Assembly (NCBI RefSeq): GCF_014904755.1
Contig: NZ_JACZFQ010000086.1
Span: 1 to 64,000, forward strand
DNA length: 64,000 nucleotides
Direction of reading: 5' to 3'
Source of the DNA: Neoluteolibacter marinus
Lineage (GTDB): Bacteria > Verrucomicrobiota > Verrucomicrobiia > Verrucomicrobiales > Akkermansiaceae
A program made the position numbers and the translations under genes. Shown here one piece after another: positions 53,701 to 62,204 of the stretch; position 1 is the stretch's first letter, and every line of letters starts with the position of its first letter. A model generated the notes under the pieces. The model saw nothing but the letters and a program-made list of their open reading frames with translations. It did no database searches and was not told where the DNA came from.

Positions 53701-54977
53701 GACCCGCGGCCGGCGGTGCCATCTACAACGAGGGGACGCTTGTTTTGAACCAGGTGACCTTCGGTGAAAATCTCGCCCGGGGCGGAGCGGGTGGGGATGG
53801 AGACACTTATAACGATTTCCTTTCCGGAACGACGACCGTGCCCGGTGGAACAGGTGGCTTGGCGACGGGCGGCGCGGTTCACAGTGCCGGCACGCTGATC
53901 GTCAACCAGAGCACCCTTTCGGCGAACTCCGCGGAAGGCGGAGCGGGCGGGTCGCTGGGAGGTGAAACCGGTGGCAGCCTGGGTGGTGGCGTCTTTGTCG
54001 AATCCGGGGCGGCGACCCTTTTCAACTCCATCGTGGCAGGGAATGCCTTGGATCCTGCGAACGAGATCGCCGGGGTCTATGGGGGCGCGGGCACGAACCT
54101 CATCGCGTCGGCACCCTCCCTGAAACCCTTGGGCGACTATGGAGGTCCCACACCCACCATGCCTCCGGAGCTCGGCTCGCCGGCGATCGGGGCGGGCAGC
54201 CCGGATGCCCTGCTTGCTCCCTACGAATTCACCACCGACCAGCGGGGCTTTCCGCGGGCGGTCGGACTTCCGGTCGATATCGGTGCGGCGCAAATCCAGC
54301 CGCAGCAGGTTCCGGATCTTGCCGATTTCAGCGCGACGATCCTCTCCAGCGATCCGGCGAGCGGACTGGTGCGTGTCGAGTTGAAGCTCAGCGTCGATCC
54401 GAACTGGCTACCCACGGTCGCGACCTTCAGCTACGGGTCCACCGAGCCCTTGTCCGGCGCTGTCGGCCCGAGCGGGATCCCGGTCCTTTTTGCCGGGACT
54501 TCGTCGGTGGCCTACGTCCTGACGGCCGAAGTGAATCTGGCACCAGGGTTCACCTACCTGTGGCGGGTCGTGGCCTCCAACGATGTCGGTGAGGTCACCT
54601 CGGCCACGCAGACCTTCCGGATCAACCCGGTCGGCGTCCCCGGTGACACGGACGGGGACGGCGTGGTGAGTCGCGAGGAACTCGACGCGGTGCTGGCCTT
54701 CGCGGAGGGCGGGCTGACCACCATCAACGAGTCCGGTTACTACACGGCGGAGCAGGTGCAGACCTTGAATGTGGGCACCCCGTTGATCCAGGCGGTAAGC
54801 CCCGGTCGATTCCAGATCGTTCTCCGGATGCAGAAGAGCAGCACCCTCAACAACGACTTCCAGCCCTTGCCGTTTTCAACCTTGGGCTCGCTCCTGGAAG
54901 TCGATGCCAACGGCGATCTCTTGTTCGAGTTTCCTTCCGACGACAACGCGGCGTTCTTCCGGATCGAAAGCGAGTAA
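50793..54977 (+). CDS. Large secreted CSLREA/beta-helix protein with two repeat halves
   Basis: A 1394-residue protein with a signal peptide (VTALLLVAPLSPAQ). An N-terminal CBM-like beta domain (NPSFEEDDYNVWPG) and a second beta domain come first. Two homologous beta-helix halves follow; each opens with a CSLREA-like line (NGPGSLRQAIEDSV and GSPGSLRQVMALAH) and has LTLDxQExSRLL, GGAILNSG, GGAI(Y/F)NEG and FNSIVAGN repeats. A fibronectin-like region and an EF-hand-type Ca loop (DTDGDGVVSREEL) precede the FFRIESE end. ATG 50793 was used; a GTG at 50787 adds two residues. It belongs to the surface-protein cluster. Confidence 0.82.
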   Translation: MKPPSLSPLVTALLLVAPLSPAQVIPNPSFEEDDYNVWPGYAIANGGITGWTAGSAGLNPAAGIPFADNGVTPDGNNVAFIQSSSDSDERISTTITGLTPGVVYEVSFRANCRAGTSAPVASWSLDGGPFVPFTASPAVGEGEPYYTVIGSFTASGPTAALAIRNQTVADSSVLLDDFRIVAQRVPGSAWTLNRWGNDLSSGLSTGNTLWAYAFGTSANPELNGVTMTGVAGGSPAVAGRFSVTGASLVLSADSNQLTALTGSGSAGLAADFIYAGNPTTLTLEGLTAGQAYRVSLFGVGYGGGTARAQTFSSGSNQRVIDEEAFGADNGLRIEHSFVADATNRILTITPTNPVATFHLYGLALHSVSVPSVATLKARDVAMGEATLEGVANPAGEVSTGWFEWGDVDTPFSQSTTPQELGEGEVEQGITADISGLESGVLYRGRAVLSNILGTFYGDPVEFRSGFTAVVTQTDDNGPGSLRQAIEDSVTGDAITFDPALSGQSILLTGGELVIERDLTIDASSLAAGLTLDAQEASRLLSVTADAEVVLTGITLTGGKIVSATEADARGGAILNSGDLTINTCTIAGNAAVGGDHVPPQFSPVTATVAGGNGKGGAIFNEGRLVLNQVTMANNAALGGRGSNEGGNFFSGFIPPGAGGDAVGGAIYSRGILFVHQSTLSDNQASAGSGGDGAIDPISQTYRADGPAGLADGGGIFVETGEATLFNSIVAGNSGGALDNNVTGAFTPAGSNFLSGDPQIAYLAQYGGAMPTMPPYQGSPVLGAGSIEALSPPYNFTTDQQGVTRPPGGPVSIGSVETVLPPSTHWVSSLEDDGSPGSLRQVMALAHPNDTLRFEPGLSGGTIALTGGPIHLAQDVIWDASTLPAGLTLDGQELSRLLIVDAGAEVVLTGLTFINGKVVALPGEDAMGGAILNSGHLTVNACTFAHNSVLGERGSDAIAQLSLSVAATPGGPAAGGAIYNEGTLVLNQVTFGENLARGGAGGDGDTYNDFLSGTTTVPGGTGGLATGGAVHSAGTLIVNQSTLSANSAEGGAGGSLGGETGGSLGGGVFVESGAATLFNSIVAGNALDPANEIAGVYGGAGTNLIASAPSLKPLGDYGGPTPTMPPELGSPAIGAGSPDALLAPYEFTTDQRGFPRAVGLPVDIGAAQIQPQQVPDLADFSATILSSDPASGLVRVELKLSVDPNWLPTVATFSYGSTEPLSGAVGPSGIPVLFAGTSSVAYVLTAEVNLAPGFTYLWRVVASNDVGEVTSATQTFRINPVGVPGDTDGDGVVSREELDAVLAFAEGGLTTINESGYYTAEQVQTLNVGTPLIQAVSPGRFQIVLRMQKSSTLNNDFQPLPFSTLGSLLEVDANGDLLFEFPSDDNAAFFRIESE

Positions 54978-55063
54978 GCCGTGCGAGAACGGGCAAGCGG
55001 GTTGCGCATGCCTGAACCGCGCGGCCGAAAGGTTCCAGGCCATGGAAACGTTGAGGGACATCC

Positions 55064-56428
55064 ATGAAAAAACCCATGAAAGCCTGGACCGCCGCCCTCT
55101 TCCTCTCGCTTGCCGGGCTCGCCGCCGCGGAGGAGCCGGCCTACGTCCCGCGGTCGCCCTTGGCCGAGCTGGAGCTCCGCGACGGCGACACCATCGTCTT
55201 CCTTGGCGACAGCATCACGCACCAGTGCCTGTACACCCAGTACGTGGAAGACTACCTCTACACCCGCTTCCCGAAGATGAGACTGCGGCTGCACAATGCC
55301 GGGGTGGGGGGCGCGCGGGCTTGGGACGCGTTGCTGCGCTTTGACAAGGACGTCGCGGCCTACAAGCCGAAGTACGTCACCGTTCTGCTGGGAATGAACG
55401 ACGGCCGCTACGCCGAGTACCTGGACGATGTGTTCACGACCTACAGCACGGAGATGAACCAGCTGCTGGAGAAAATCGACGCCTGCGGGGCCAAGGCGAT
55501 CCTGATGACGCCGACGATGTTCGACGCGCGTGCCAAGCGCATGCAGCCGCCCGGCGGCTTCATGGGACCGAAGGCGGTCACCTTCTACAACTCGACGCTC
55601 GCCTATTACGGCGCCTGGCTCCGGGACACCGCGTGCGAGCGGGGGCTGGGGTTCGTCGATCTGTGGGGCCCCCTCAATGAGACCACGCTCCATGAGCGGC
55701 GGAAGGATCCGGCGTTCACCCTGATCAAGGACTCGGTGCATCCGGACGCGCCGGGGCAGGTGGTGATGGCGGCCGCAATGATCGAGGACCTGGGCTTCCC
55801 GCGGGTCGTCTCGGACATGCGCTTCACCGTGAAGAATGGAACCTGGACCTCCACTGCCGAGTCCACCGAGATCACCGGAGTGGAAGGTTCGGCGGATCGG
55901 CTTGCCTTCACGTCCCTGGAAAACGCGCTGCCCTGGGTGCTGCCGGAGGAGGCGCAGGCCGGAGTCCGATTGACGGATCTCGGCCGGGAATACGGGCGGG
56001 AAATGTTGACAGTGGCGGGGTTGCCGGCCGGAACCTATGCCGTGTCGATTGACGGAGTCGAAGTGACCCGGTCGACCGGCGGGGAGCTTCATGCCGGCCT
56101 GCCGCTGCACGCCTTGCCAAATGCCCCCCAGTATCAACAGTCGGCGGCAGTCGCCGGACTGAACAAGCAGCGGAACGAGGGGCCGGTCAAAGCTCTCCGC
56201 AACGAGTGGTCCCAGTTCCAGCAATGGAAGTTCCTCCAGGCCCAGGTCGAAAAGAACCCGGCGGACGATGCGGAGAAGCAGCGGTTGGCGGATGTGGAGC
56301 AGAAAATGCCCGGCATGGACGAACGGGTGAAGGCAGCGGAAGCCGCGGCGCGGGAAATCGAGGATGAGATCTTCAAGATCAACCAACCCCGGCCGCACCG
56401 GTTCGAGATCAAGAGGGTCGGGGAGTGA
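55064..56428 (+). CDS. Secreted SGNH/GDSL hydrolase with C-terminal extension
   Basis: A 454-residue protein with a signal peptide (ALFLSLAGLAAA). Catalytic blocks are FLGDSITHQ (S50), GMNDG (N112) and DSVHPDAPGQ (Asp/His dyad). The core is about 240 residues; the rest is a small beta domain and a charged helical tail (KALRNEWSQFQQWKF). Members of this planctomycete/verrucomicrobial group are thought to deacetylate carbohydrates. It starts 86 bases after the giant beta-helix gene. Confidence 0.85.
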   Translation: MKKPMKAWTAALFLSLAGLAAAEEPAYVPRSPLAELELRDGDTIVFLGDSITHQCLYTQYVEDYLYTRFPKMRLRLHNAGVGGARAWDALLRFDKDVAAYKPKYVTVLLGMNDGRYAEYLDDVFTTYSTEMNQLLEKIDACGAKAILMTPTMFDARAKRMQPPGGFMGPKAVTFYNSTLAYYGAWLRDTACERGLGFVDLWGPLNETTLHERRKDPAFTLIKDSVHPDAPGQVVMAAAMIEDLGFPRVVSDMRFTVKNGTWTSTAESTEITGVEGSADRLAFTSLENALPWVLPEEAQAGVRLTDLGREYGREMLTVAGLPAGTYAVSIDGVEVTRSTGGELHAGLPLHALPNAPQYQQSAAVAGLNKQRNEGPVKALRNEWSQFQQWKFLQAQVEKNPADDAEKQRLADVEQKMPGMDERVKAAEAAAREIEDEIFKINQPRPHRFEIKRVGE

Positions 56429-56550
56429 TCGTCATCCACACGTTTCGGCAAATGCCCGCCCTCTCTGGACGCGGCCGTTTTCGAATGGGAGCCCGATAAT
56501 GGAAGCCGGAGCGATCAAGGCGGTGGCGATCTGAAAAATGGCACGTAAAA

Positions 56551-56573
56551 TCACGAAAAAGCCAAATTCGTGA
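56551..56573. promoter_or_regulatory. Inverted repeat upstream of the second PEP-CTERM gene
   Basis: TCACGAA and TTCGTGA form a perfect 7-bp inverted repeat with a 9-base A-rich spacer, 50 bases before the ATG at 56623. It has the form of a repressor or activator site. A TGGCACG just upstream resembles half of a sigma54 promoter, but no GC element follows at the correct distance. Confidence 0.4.
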
Positions 56574-56622
56574 AATCGACGCATTGACGAGGGCCAGGGG
56601 TCTGGTCAAATCGGGGCGCTTT

Positions 56623-57378
56623 ATGTCGTCCAAGAACTTCGTCCCAATCTCCGCCGCTCTTCTGCTCACCGGCTCTGCCTCCGCGGCGATCATCGTGACC
56701 GACGACTTCAACGGTGCCAACGTCGGCCTGAACGGGGCAGCGGCCGATGTCGGCGGCACTTGGACGGCGGGTAGCAATTTTTCCGCCGACGGCAGCGGGG
56801 CCTCGACGGGAGGAAGCGGGGACGATAACTCGGCCTTCATCGGGGTGGCCGCCCTCGAGGCCGGGAAGGTCTACACCATCAGCGCCACGCTCACCGAGCT
56901 CAGCGGCAACTTCTTCTACGTCGGTCTTGCGACCGCTGCCCCCACCAACACCGACGAGCGGTGGCAAGCGACCCAGGGAAACAGCTCGGTCAACATCGAG
57001 TGGCGCAATCTCGGGCTCAGCCAGGACTTCAGCTTGCATACGCAGCTCGGTGGCAGCGAGACACGTCACGGCACCACTTCGCTCACCACCACTCCCTCGC
57101 TCGATCCGTCCACCCTTTCGCTGGTGATCGACACGAGCTCCGGACTGGCGTCTTCGTCGGTTTCGCTTTTCAACAACGGCGCGGCCGTGACCGGTGCGGA
57201 GGGCATCAGTCTCGACCTGTCGGGATTCGCCGTGGTGCCTGCCTTTGGTTTCGGCAACGAGGCGGGAGGCGGAGCGTGGCAGCTCAACGCGGTGACCTAC
57301 AGCGTGGTGCCCGAACCCGGAGCGCTGGCTCTCACCCTGCTCGGTGGGTTGTTGCTGGTGCGCCGCCGCCGTGTCTGA
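56623..57378 (+). CDS. PEP-CTERM sorting-domain protein
   Basis: A 251-residue exported protein with a signal peptide (ISAALLLTGSASAA) and a C-terminal VVPEPGALALTLLGGLLLV followed by RRRR, the exosortase recognition signal. The body is beta-rich (LGFGNEAGGGAW-like text, LSLVIDTSSGLASSSVSLF). It may be a matrix or surface protein. ATG 56623 gives the signal peptide directly; upstream in-frame sequence is basic and was rejected. It converges on the DUF3137 gene. Confidence 0.85.
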   Translation: MSSKNFVPISAALLLTGSASAAIIVTDDFNGANVGLNGAAADVGGTWTAGSNFSADGSGASTGGSGDDNSAFIGVAALEAGKVYTISATLTELSGNFFYVGLATAAPTNTDERWQATQGNSSVNIEWRNLGLSQDFSLHTQLGGSETRHGTTSLTTTPSLDPSTLSLVIDTSSGLASSSVSLFNNGAAVTGAEGISLDLSGFAVVPAFGFGNEAGGGAWQLNAVTYSVVPEPGALALTLLGGLLLVRRRRV

Positions 57379-57419
57379 CGGGCATCCGGGGTGAAGCGAA
57401 CTGAACGCGGCAGCTTGGC

Positions 57420-58421
57420 TCAGACGACGGTCCTGATGTTCAACTTCAGCGTGTTCACGATGTCGAAGAGCCGGGTGAATTCCCTGACGATGATCTCGAC
57501 CCGCTTCTTGCTCCGGACATCGGTGAGCATGCCGCCGCCCTCGAACTGGTTCCTTACGACCGGAACCGAAATCAGCAGGCGTTTGTTCCTGAAACAGAGC
57601 TCCAGCTTCGAGGATCCGAAGGCCTCGGCGAGTTCCACGACGCGCTCCATGAACGTCGGCGTGAGAAGGTAGCGCGCCTCGATCGGATCGGTCCCCCAAA
57701 CCTCGAAGTGTTTCTCGAAGCGGGGGTCCTCGAGTTTGATCCTCTCGCCGGAGTGCTTCCATCCTTTCAGGAAGTTCAGCATCCGTCCCTGGTCCTTGAG
57801 CACCACGGTTTGCCCGGAGAATGCCTTCGGGAACGAGAAACTGAACAGGAGACCATGGTAAACCTGCTTGGAGCCGCGGTCTTCGTCGCTGCCGGTCTCT
57901 GCGCTCAGGAAGCACTCGAAGAGCTCGAAATCGACCCCCGCGTGGCAACCGCTGAACCGATCCTCGGTTCTGGCTCTGTCGTAGGATGGAACCAAGCGGG
58001 CGGCGGAGAATTCACCGAGATTGTGGGAACCGGGACGCTGTTCATACTCGAAGCCGAAGAAAGCGCTCACCTCCTTCAGAAGGGAGCCTTTCACCGAGGA
58101 TTTGAGTTCCATGAGCTTCCAGATGGCGGTGCCCAGCCACGAGGCGACGAAAGCGGCCGTTACCCAGAATGCCCAGCCGGGTCTCCCGTCGTCGCCGGGC
58201 TCGAACCATTTCCCGACGTGATAGTGTCGACGCAACGACCAGATCAAAACCGCCGTCACGACCAATCCGATGGACGAAATCCAGGCGGCCCATGTCCGGG
58301 CCTTCCGCTGCTCCGACGCGAGAGCCGCCAGCCGGGGCGAGATACGGTTTGCGTAGTAATCGTCGAAACCCGCGAGCTCCGGCCGGCTCCGGTCGATCTC
58401 GAGTTGCTCATGAACGCTCAT
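57420..58421 (-). CDS. DUF3137 membrane protein
   Basis: A 333-residue protein with two membrane helices near the N-terminus (about residues 45-63 and 83-104) and a C-terminal soluble domain with the family's pattern (FGFEYEQRPG, DRFSGCHAGVDFELFECFL, FRNKRLLISVPV). DUF3137 proteins often follow lemA, as here, where the lemA stop is 20 bases before its ATG. Function is unknown; the pair is probably involved in envelope or membrane stress. Confidence 0.8.
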   Translation of the reverse strand: MSVHEQLEIDRSRPELAGFDDYYANRISPRLAALASEQRKARTWAAWISSIGLVVTAVLIWSLRRHYHVGKWFEPGDDGRPGWAFWVTAAFVASWLGTAIWKLMELKSSVKGSLLKEVSAFFGFEYEQRPGSHNLGEFSAARLVPSYDRARTEDRFSGCHAGVDFELFECFLSAETGSDEDRGSKQVYHGLLFSFSFPKAFSGQTVVLKDQGRMLNFLKGWKHSGERIKLEDPRFEKHFEVWGTDPIEARYLLTPTFMERVVELAEAFGSSKLELCFRNKRLLISVPVVRNQFEGGGMLTDVRSKKRVEIIVREFTRLFDIVNTLKLNIRTVV

Positions 58422-58441
58422 TCCTATCGGGGGGGCGGGGT

Positions 58442-59026
58442 TTATCCGAGGTAGTCGCCGGCCGAGACCGGCAGCTTGGCGGCCCCGACGGATTCCTCGT
58501 AGAATGGCATGACCTTGATCCCGGCGAGTGCCGCGATCAGGTTGCCCGGAAAGATCTGGATGGAAGAATTCAAGCTCTCGACCGTGGCATTGTAGGTTCT
58601 CCTGGCTGCGGCGAGATGGCCCTCCACCTCGGTGTAGGTGTGTTGCGCCGCGAGCATGTTGTCGCTCGACCTCAGCTCCGGGTAGCTCTCGGCAGCGGCA
58701 AAGATGTTGGTCATCGCCGGTTGGACGGCCGCCGCCGCGGCCAGGTGCTTCTCCACGCTGCCGGGATCCCCCTTGTCGTAGACCTCCATGGCCCGGCTCC
58801 TGAGCTCGGTGAGTTCCTTCATGAGATCCCGCTCATGTTCCATGAAACGACCGGCAATCTTGAGCACGTTGGGAATCAGGTCGAAGCGCTTGCGCAGCTG
58901 GATGTCGATCCCGGACAGCGCTTGCAGGGCCTTGTTTCTCTTCCGCACCATCCCGGCGTACCATGCGTAAACCGAGATCAGCACGACGACCAACGCTCCA
59001 CCCCACAGCCAGCCTGATGGATTCAT
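58442..59026 (-). CDS. LemA family protein
   Basis: From ATG 59026 the product is 194 residues. A membrane helix (GALVVVLISVYAWYAG) is followed by a helical bundle with the LemA signature: NKALQALSGIDIQLRKRFDL then PNVLKIAGRFMEHE, and TYNATVESLNSSIQIFP. The length fits the family. A GAGGA lies just before the ATG, one of the few clear ribosome-binding sites in this window. It is first of a two-gene unit with the DUF3137 gene. Function not known; it acts at the membrane. Confidence 0.87.
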   Translation of the reverse strand: MNPSGWLWGGALVVVLISVYAWYAGMVRKRNKALQALSGIDIQLRKRFDLIPNVLKIAGRFMEHERDLMKELTELRSRAMEVYDKGDPGSVEKHLAAAAAVQPAMTNIFAAAESYPELRSSDNMLAAQHTYTEVEGHLAAARRTYNATVESLNSSIQIFPGNLIAALAGIKVMPFYEESVGAAKLPVSAGDYLG

Positions 59027-59201
59027 AGGATCCTCACCGTGAGGGGTTCTGCCATCATGGACAACAACAAAGGTCGATGTAAGAAAATGAACGCGGCCGT
59101 CCGCGGCTCCGGGTGATGGATCTCTTTGGCTTCGGGAAAAAGATAAGCATTTCGAAATGTAAGGGCTTGATTGAAGTCTTTCCTTCATCGCGGAATCCCG
59201 C

Positions 59202-59927
59202 GTGGAGACATTTCATACTTCAGAGGTCAGGCCGGAAGGCCTTCGTGCGCGGTGGCGGTCGGTGTGGCGGGCGGTTTTCTCAATCCTGCCGGCCGCGCTC
59301 CTGTTTTCATCCTGTGGGATGCCCGGCAATCTCACCCGGGAAGAACTTCAGGCGCGTGGACTCAAACCGGGCGAGGGCCTTATCGTGGGGACCTTCCGCG
59401 TCCAGACTTTCAACCGCGATGGGGAAGAGGTGAATGGTTCCGTCTCGGGAATCGCCATCGGCGGGAAGGGCGGAGAGAAGGGATTCCGGGTTTCGCCGGG
59501 CAATTTTTCCAAGACCGACGAGACCTTTGCCATTCCGGTTCCTGCGGGCGACTACGAACTCAACTACTGGTCCATCACTGCCATGGGATACAACCAGACG
59601 ATGACGGTTTCCAACCGGCTGCCGATGTCGGTCCCGTTCAAGGTGAACGCCGGGGAAGCGGCCTACATCGGGAGGGTCGATGCAATCTCGATCTACGGGA
59701 AAAACATCATCCAGCTTCCCGTTTTCGGCCAGGGGATGGTCGTGATCACGGATCACTACGACGCGGAAGCCGGACGCATCGCCCGCGACTACCCGCTGGT
59801 GCCCAAGAATCGCATCCGGAGAACCGATGTGCCGAAGGGATATCTCAGCGAAATGAAACGCATCGCGGACACCCCGCAGCGGACGATCTGGAACATGTTC
59901 AAGAAGAAGTCGGCCCCGGAGGGGTGA
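59202..59927 (+). CDS. Putative lipoprotein, function unknown
   Basis: A 241-residue protein from a GTG, or 221 residues from a GTG at 59262. A hydrophobic stretch ending in LLFSSC gives a lipobox, and the shorter start places Cys at about residue 18, as usual. The mature part is beta-rich (EGLIVGTFRVQTFNRDGEE, FAIPVPAGDYELNYW) and resembles a small carboxypeptidase-regulatory-like or surface domain. The end is basic (NMFKKKSAPEG). No enzymatic motif. It runs divergently from lemA. Confidence 0.62.
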   Translation: METFHTSEVRPEGLRARWRSVWRAVFSILPAALLFSSCGMPGNLTREELQARGLKPGEGLIVGTFRVQTFNRDGEEVNGSVSGIAIGGKGGEKGFRVSPGNFSKTDETFAIPVPAGDYELNYWSITAMGYNQTMTVSNRLPMSVPFKVNAGEAAYIGRVDAISIYGKNIIQLPVFGQGMVVITDHYDAEAGRIARDYPLVPKNRIRRTDVPKGYLSEMKRIADTPQRTIWNMFKKKSAPEG

Positions 59928-60041
59928 CCTTTTCGGAGAAAATCCCCGGTGCCGGCGGGAATCGCCGCGGGGCGTGTGGACCGGCCATCTTCTCTATGGC
60001 CGGCGAAACAATCCCGCTCTCTCCGCCCGTATGGCGTCGGC

Positions 60042-61814
60042 ATGTGGAGGATATTCGGAGTTTGGCTGCTGACACTCGCGGGGACGCTGGCCGGCCCGTT
60101 TGCCGGAAAGGAGCATCCGAGGCTCTGGTTGCCGGAGTCGGGTGAAGCCCGCGTCCGTGAAACATTGGATTCCGACCCGCTGGCCGCCGGCTTGCAGGCC
60201 CTGGCGATCGGGGAAGCGGAGCGGATCCTCAAGGAGCGGACCTGCCGCTTCGAGATCCCCGACGGCCTGCGACTGCTTGCCGAGTCGAGGCGGGCGCTGC
60301 ACAACGTCATGCACAGTGCCTGGGCCTGGCGGATCACCGGCGAGGATAGGTTCCGCCGGCGTGCCGTCGACGAGCTGGAAGCCGCCTGCGCGATGGAAAA
60401 CTGGAACCCGCGCCACTTCCTCGACGTGGCGGAGATGGCGACCGCGGTGGCCACGGGATATGACTGGCTTTACGACACCCTTACTCCCGGGCAAAGGGAG
60501 ATGTGCGAGAAGGCGCTCGTCGAAAAAGCCCTGAAGCCCGCGAAGGAGGTCTACGACAAGGGGAACTGGTGGTCCAAGCCGGGCAACAACTGGTCGCAGG
60601 TCTGCGGCAGCGGGATCGCCCTCGCCGCCGCGGCGATCGACGGCCGTGACGAGGGTCTTGCCGGAAACCTGTTCCAACGCGGCCTCGACCTCGTCGGGAA
60701 CTGCAGCCGCTTCTACGAACCGGACGGCATGTATCCGGAGGGCCCCGCCTACTGGCATTATGGTAGCGACTACCACGTGATGCTGCTCGGCGCGTGCGGG
60801 CCGCTGGGGCAGAAATATCACGACGATCCCATCCTGCGGAAAGCCGGGGACTCGATCATGCACCTGACGAGCAACACCCGCTTGAACTACAACTTCGCGG
60901 ACGGGAATGCCTCGCGGGAAGTCCCGTCGCCGGCGCAGTGCTGGCTGGCATCCCGTTACGGCGACGGGGCCCAGGCCGCGCACGTGCGCAGGCTCTTCGC
61001 CCGCGCCCTCGAGGAGGGCGGGGGAAAGTTCCGCCCCGACCGTTGCTTCCCGCTGTCGATCCTGTGGCTGCCGCCCGCGTCCCTGGCCAGCGCGGATCCG
61101 GCGGGTGCGGCGGTTTTTCATGGCGAGCAGTCGATGGCGCTCTTCCGCACCGGGTGGAACGGGAAGGATCCGTGGTTCGCCATCAAGGGCGGAACGCCTG
61201 CCGCCAGCCACGGCCACATGGATGCGGGTTCGTTCTGCTACGACGCGCACGGCGAGCGCTGGATCCACGACCTCGGCAGCGACAACTACAACCTGCCCTC
61301 CTATTTCAGCGGCAAGCGCTGGACATACTACCGCCTCCAGAACCGGTCCCACAATACCCTGGAGATCGGGGGCAAGCTGCAGAACGCCAAGGCCAAGCCA
61401 TGCCCGGTCATCGGCTCCTCGCTCGAGGGCGATTCCTTCATGGTCAGCTTCGACCTCAGCGATGCCTATGCAGGGTCCGCGGACAAGGTGGTCCGCTCCG
61501 CGACCTTCGACCGGAAGACCGGGGTCGTGCGCATCGAGGACCGGATTGAGTCGCCGGTGGGCGAAGTCGTCTGGCGGGCCTTCGCCGACGTGCCGCCGGT
61601 GATGGACGGCGACTCGGTGACGATCTCGAGGCCGGGACGGGGCATCACCCTCCGCGATCTTTCCGGTGCCGGCGTATGGTCGGTTGCGGAGGCGACGCCG
61701 CCGACCGCCGGGGAGAACCAGAACAAGAACTATCGCGCGGTCGTCCTCACCGTGCCGAAGGCCGACCGCGTGAACATCGCGGTCGAGATCCGGCCGTGGT
61801 CGAAGCCCCGCTGA
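60042..61814 (+). CDS. Heparinase II/III-like polysaccharide lyase
   Basis: A 590-residue exported protein from ATG 60042 (signal peptide IFGVWLLTLAGTLAGP). The N-terminal half is an alpha/alpha toroid (PGNNWSQVCGSGIALAAAA, YPEGPAYWHYGSDYHVMLL). The second half starts at about 360 with the heparinase II/III beta domain, marked by SHGHMDAGSFCYDAHGERW, in which H390 and H392 are candidate catalytic or metal residues. Such enzymes cleave uronic-acid polysaccharides such as alginate or glycosaminoglycans by beta-elimination. It fits with the DUF5060 gene next to it as a degradation locus. Substrate is open. Confidence 0.85.
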   Translation: MWRIFGVWLLTLAGTLAGPFAGKEHPRLWLPESGEARVRETLDSDPLAAGLQALAIGEAERILKERTCRFEIPDGLRLLAESRRALHNVMHSAWAWRITGEDRFRRRAVDELEAACAMENWNPRHFLDVAEMATAVATGYDWLYDTLTPGQREMCEKALVEKALKPAKEVYDKGNWWSKPGNNWSQVCGSGIALAAAAIDGRDEGLAGNLFQRGLDLVGNCSRFYEPDGMYPEGPAYWHYGSDYHVMLLGACGPLGQKYHDDPILRKAGDSIMHLTSNTRLNYNFADGNASREVPSPAQCWLASRYGDGAQAAHVRRLFARALEEGGGKFRPDRCFPLSILWLPPASLASADPAGAAVFHGEQSMALFRTGWNGKDPWFAIKGGTPAASHGHMDAGSFCYDAHGERWIHDLGSDNYNLPSYFSGKRWTYYRLQNRSHNTLEIGGKLQNAKAKPCPVIGSSLEGDSFMVSFDLSDAYAGSADKVVRSATFDRKTGVVRIEDRIESPVGEVVWRAFADVPPVMDGDSVTISRPGRGITLRDLSGAGVWSVAEATPPTAGENQNKNYRAVVLTVPKADRVNIAVEIRPWSKPR

Positions 61815-62204
61815 ACCATCCGGTCCGGGTTGCCCGCGGGGGGATCGGTCTTTGAGGCAATGGACCCCGCCGAGGCTGCGTTACCTGTGATCCGCGTGCC
61901 ATGTCACGATCCTGCTTCAAGGCCACCCGGTTCATCGGGGAGAGCTGCCGCGGGGAATGCCGGGGCGGAGCTTCCACCCACATGGCGGTGCCTGCAACCG
62001 GTCGCCGGCGGATGCAGACTCGCGCGCCCGTCCCGTTGGCTTGGATTTCGAAGCACGGTTTGCACCAATGCGGCTCAAGGTCGTCGGTTGGGTCCCTAGC
62101 CAAGAGATCATCGGGAATCTCCTCGAGATAAAGCTCGATTTGGAATGGCAATCGCTCGGGTTTTGGTGGATTAGGGACGATCACCCCCAACCCCGCCGAA
62201 GTCC
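61815..62204. other. Non-coding stretch before the second DUF5060 gene
   Basis: 390 bases with no gene I can support. A reverse-strand frame (61747-62223) has a fairly protein-like first half (RLPFQIELYLEEIPDDLLA, DDLEPHWCKPCFEIQ). It overlaps the ends of both neighbouring genes and loses this character later, so it may be a decayed gene. Promoter motifs were not evident. Confidence 0.4.

Noticed and set aside
56540-56556. Sigma54-type promoter before the second PEP-CTERM gene
   Set aside because: TGGCACG fits the -24 part, but ATCA stands where TTGC should be, so the -12 element is missing.
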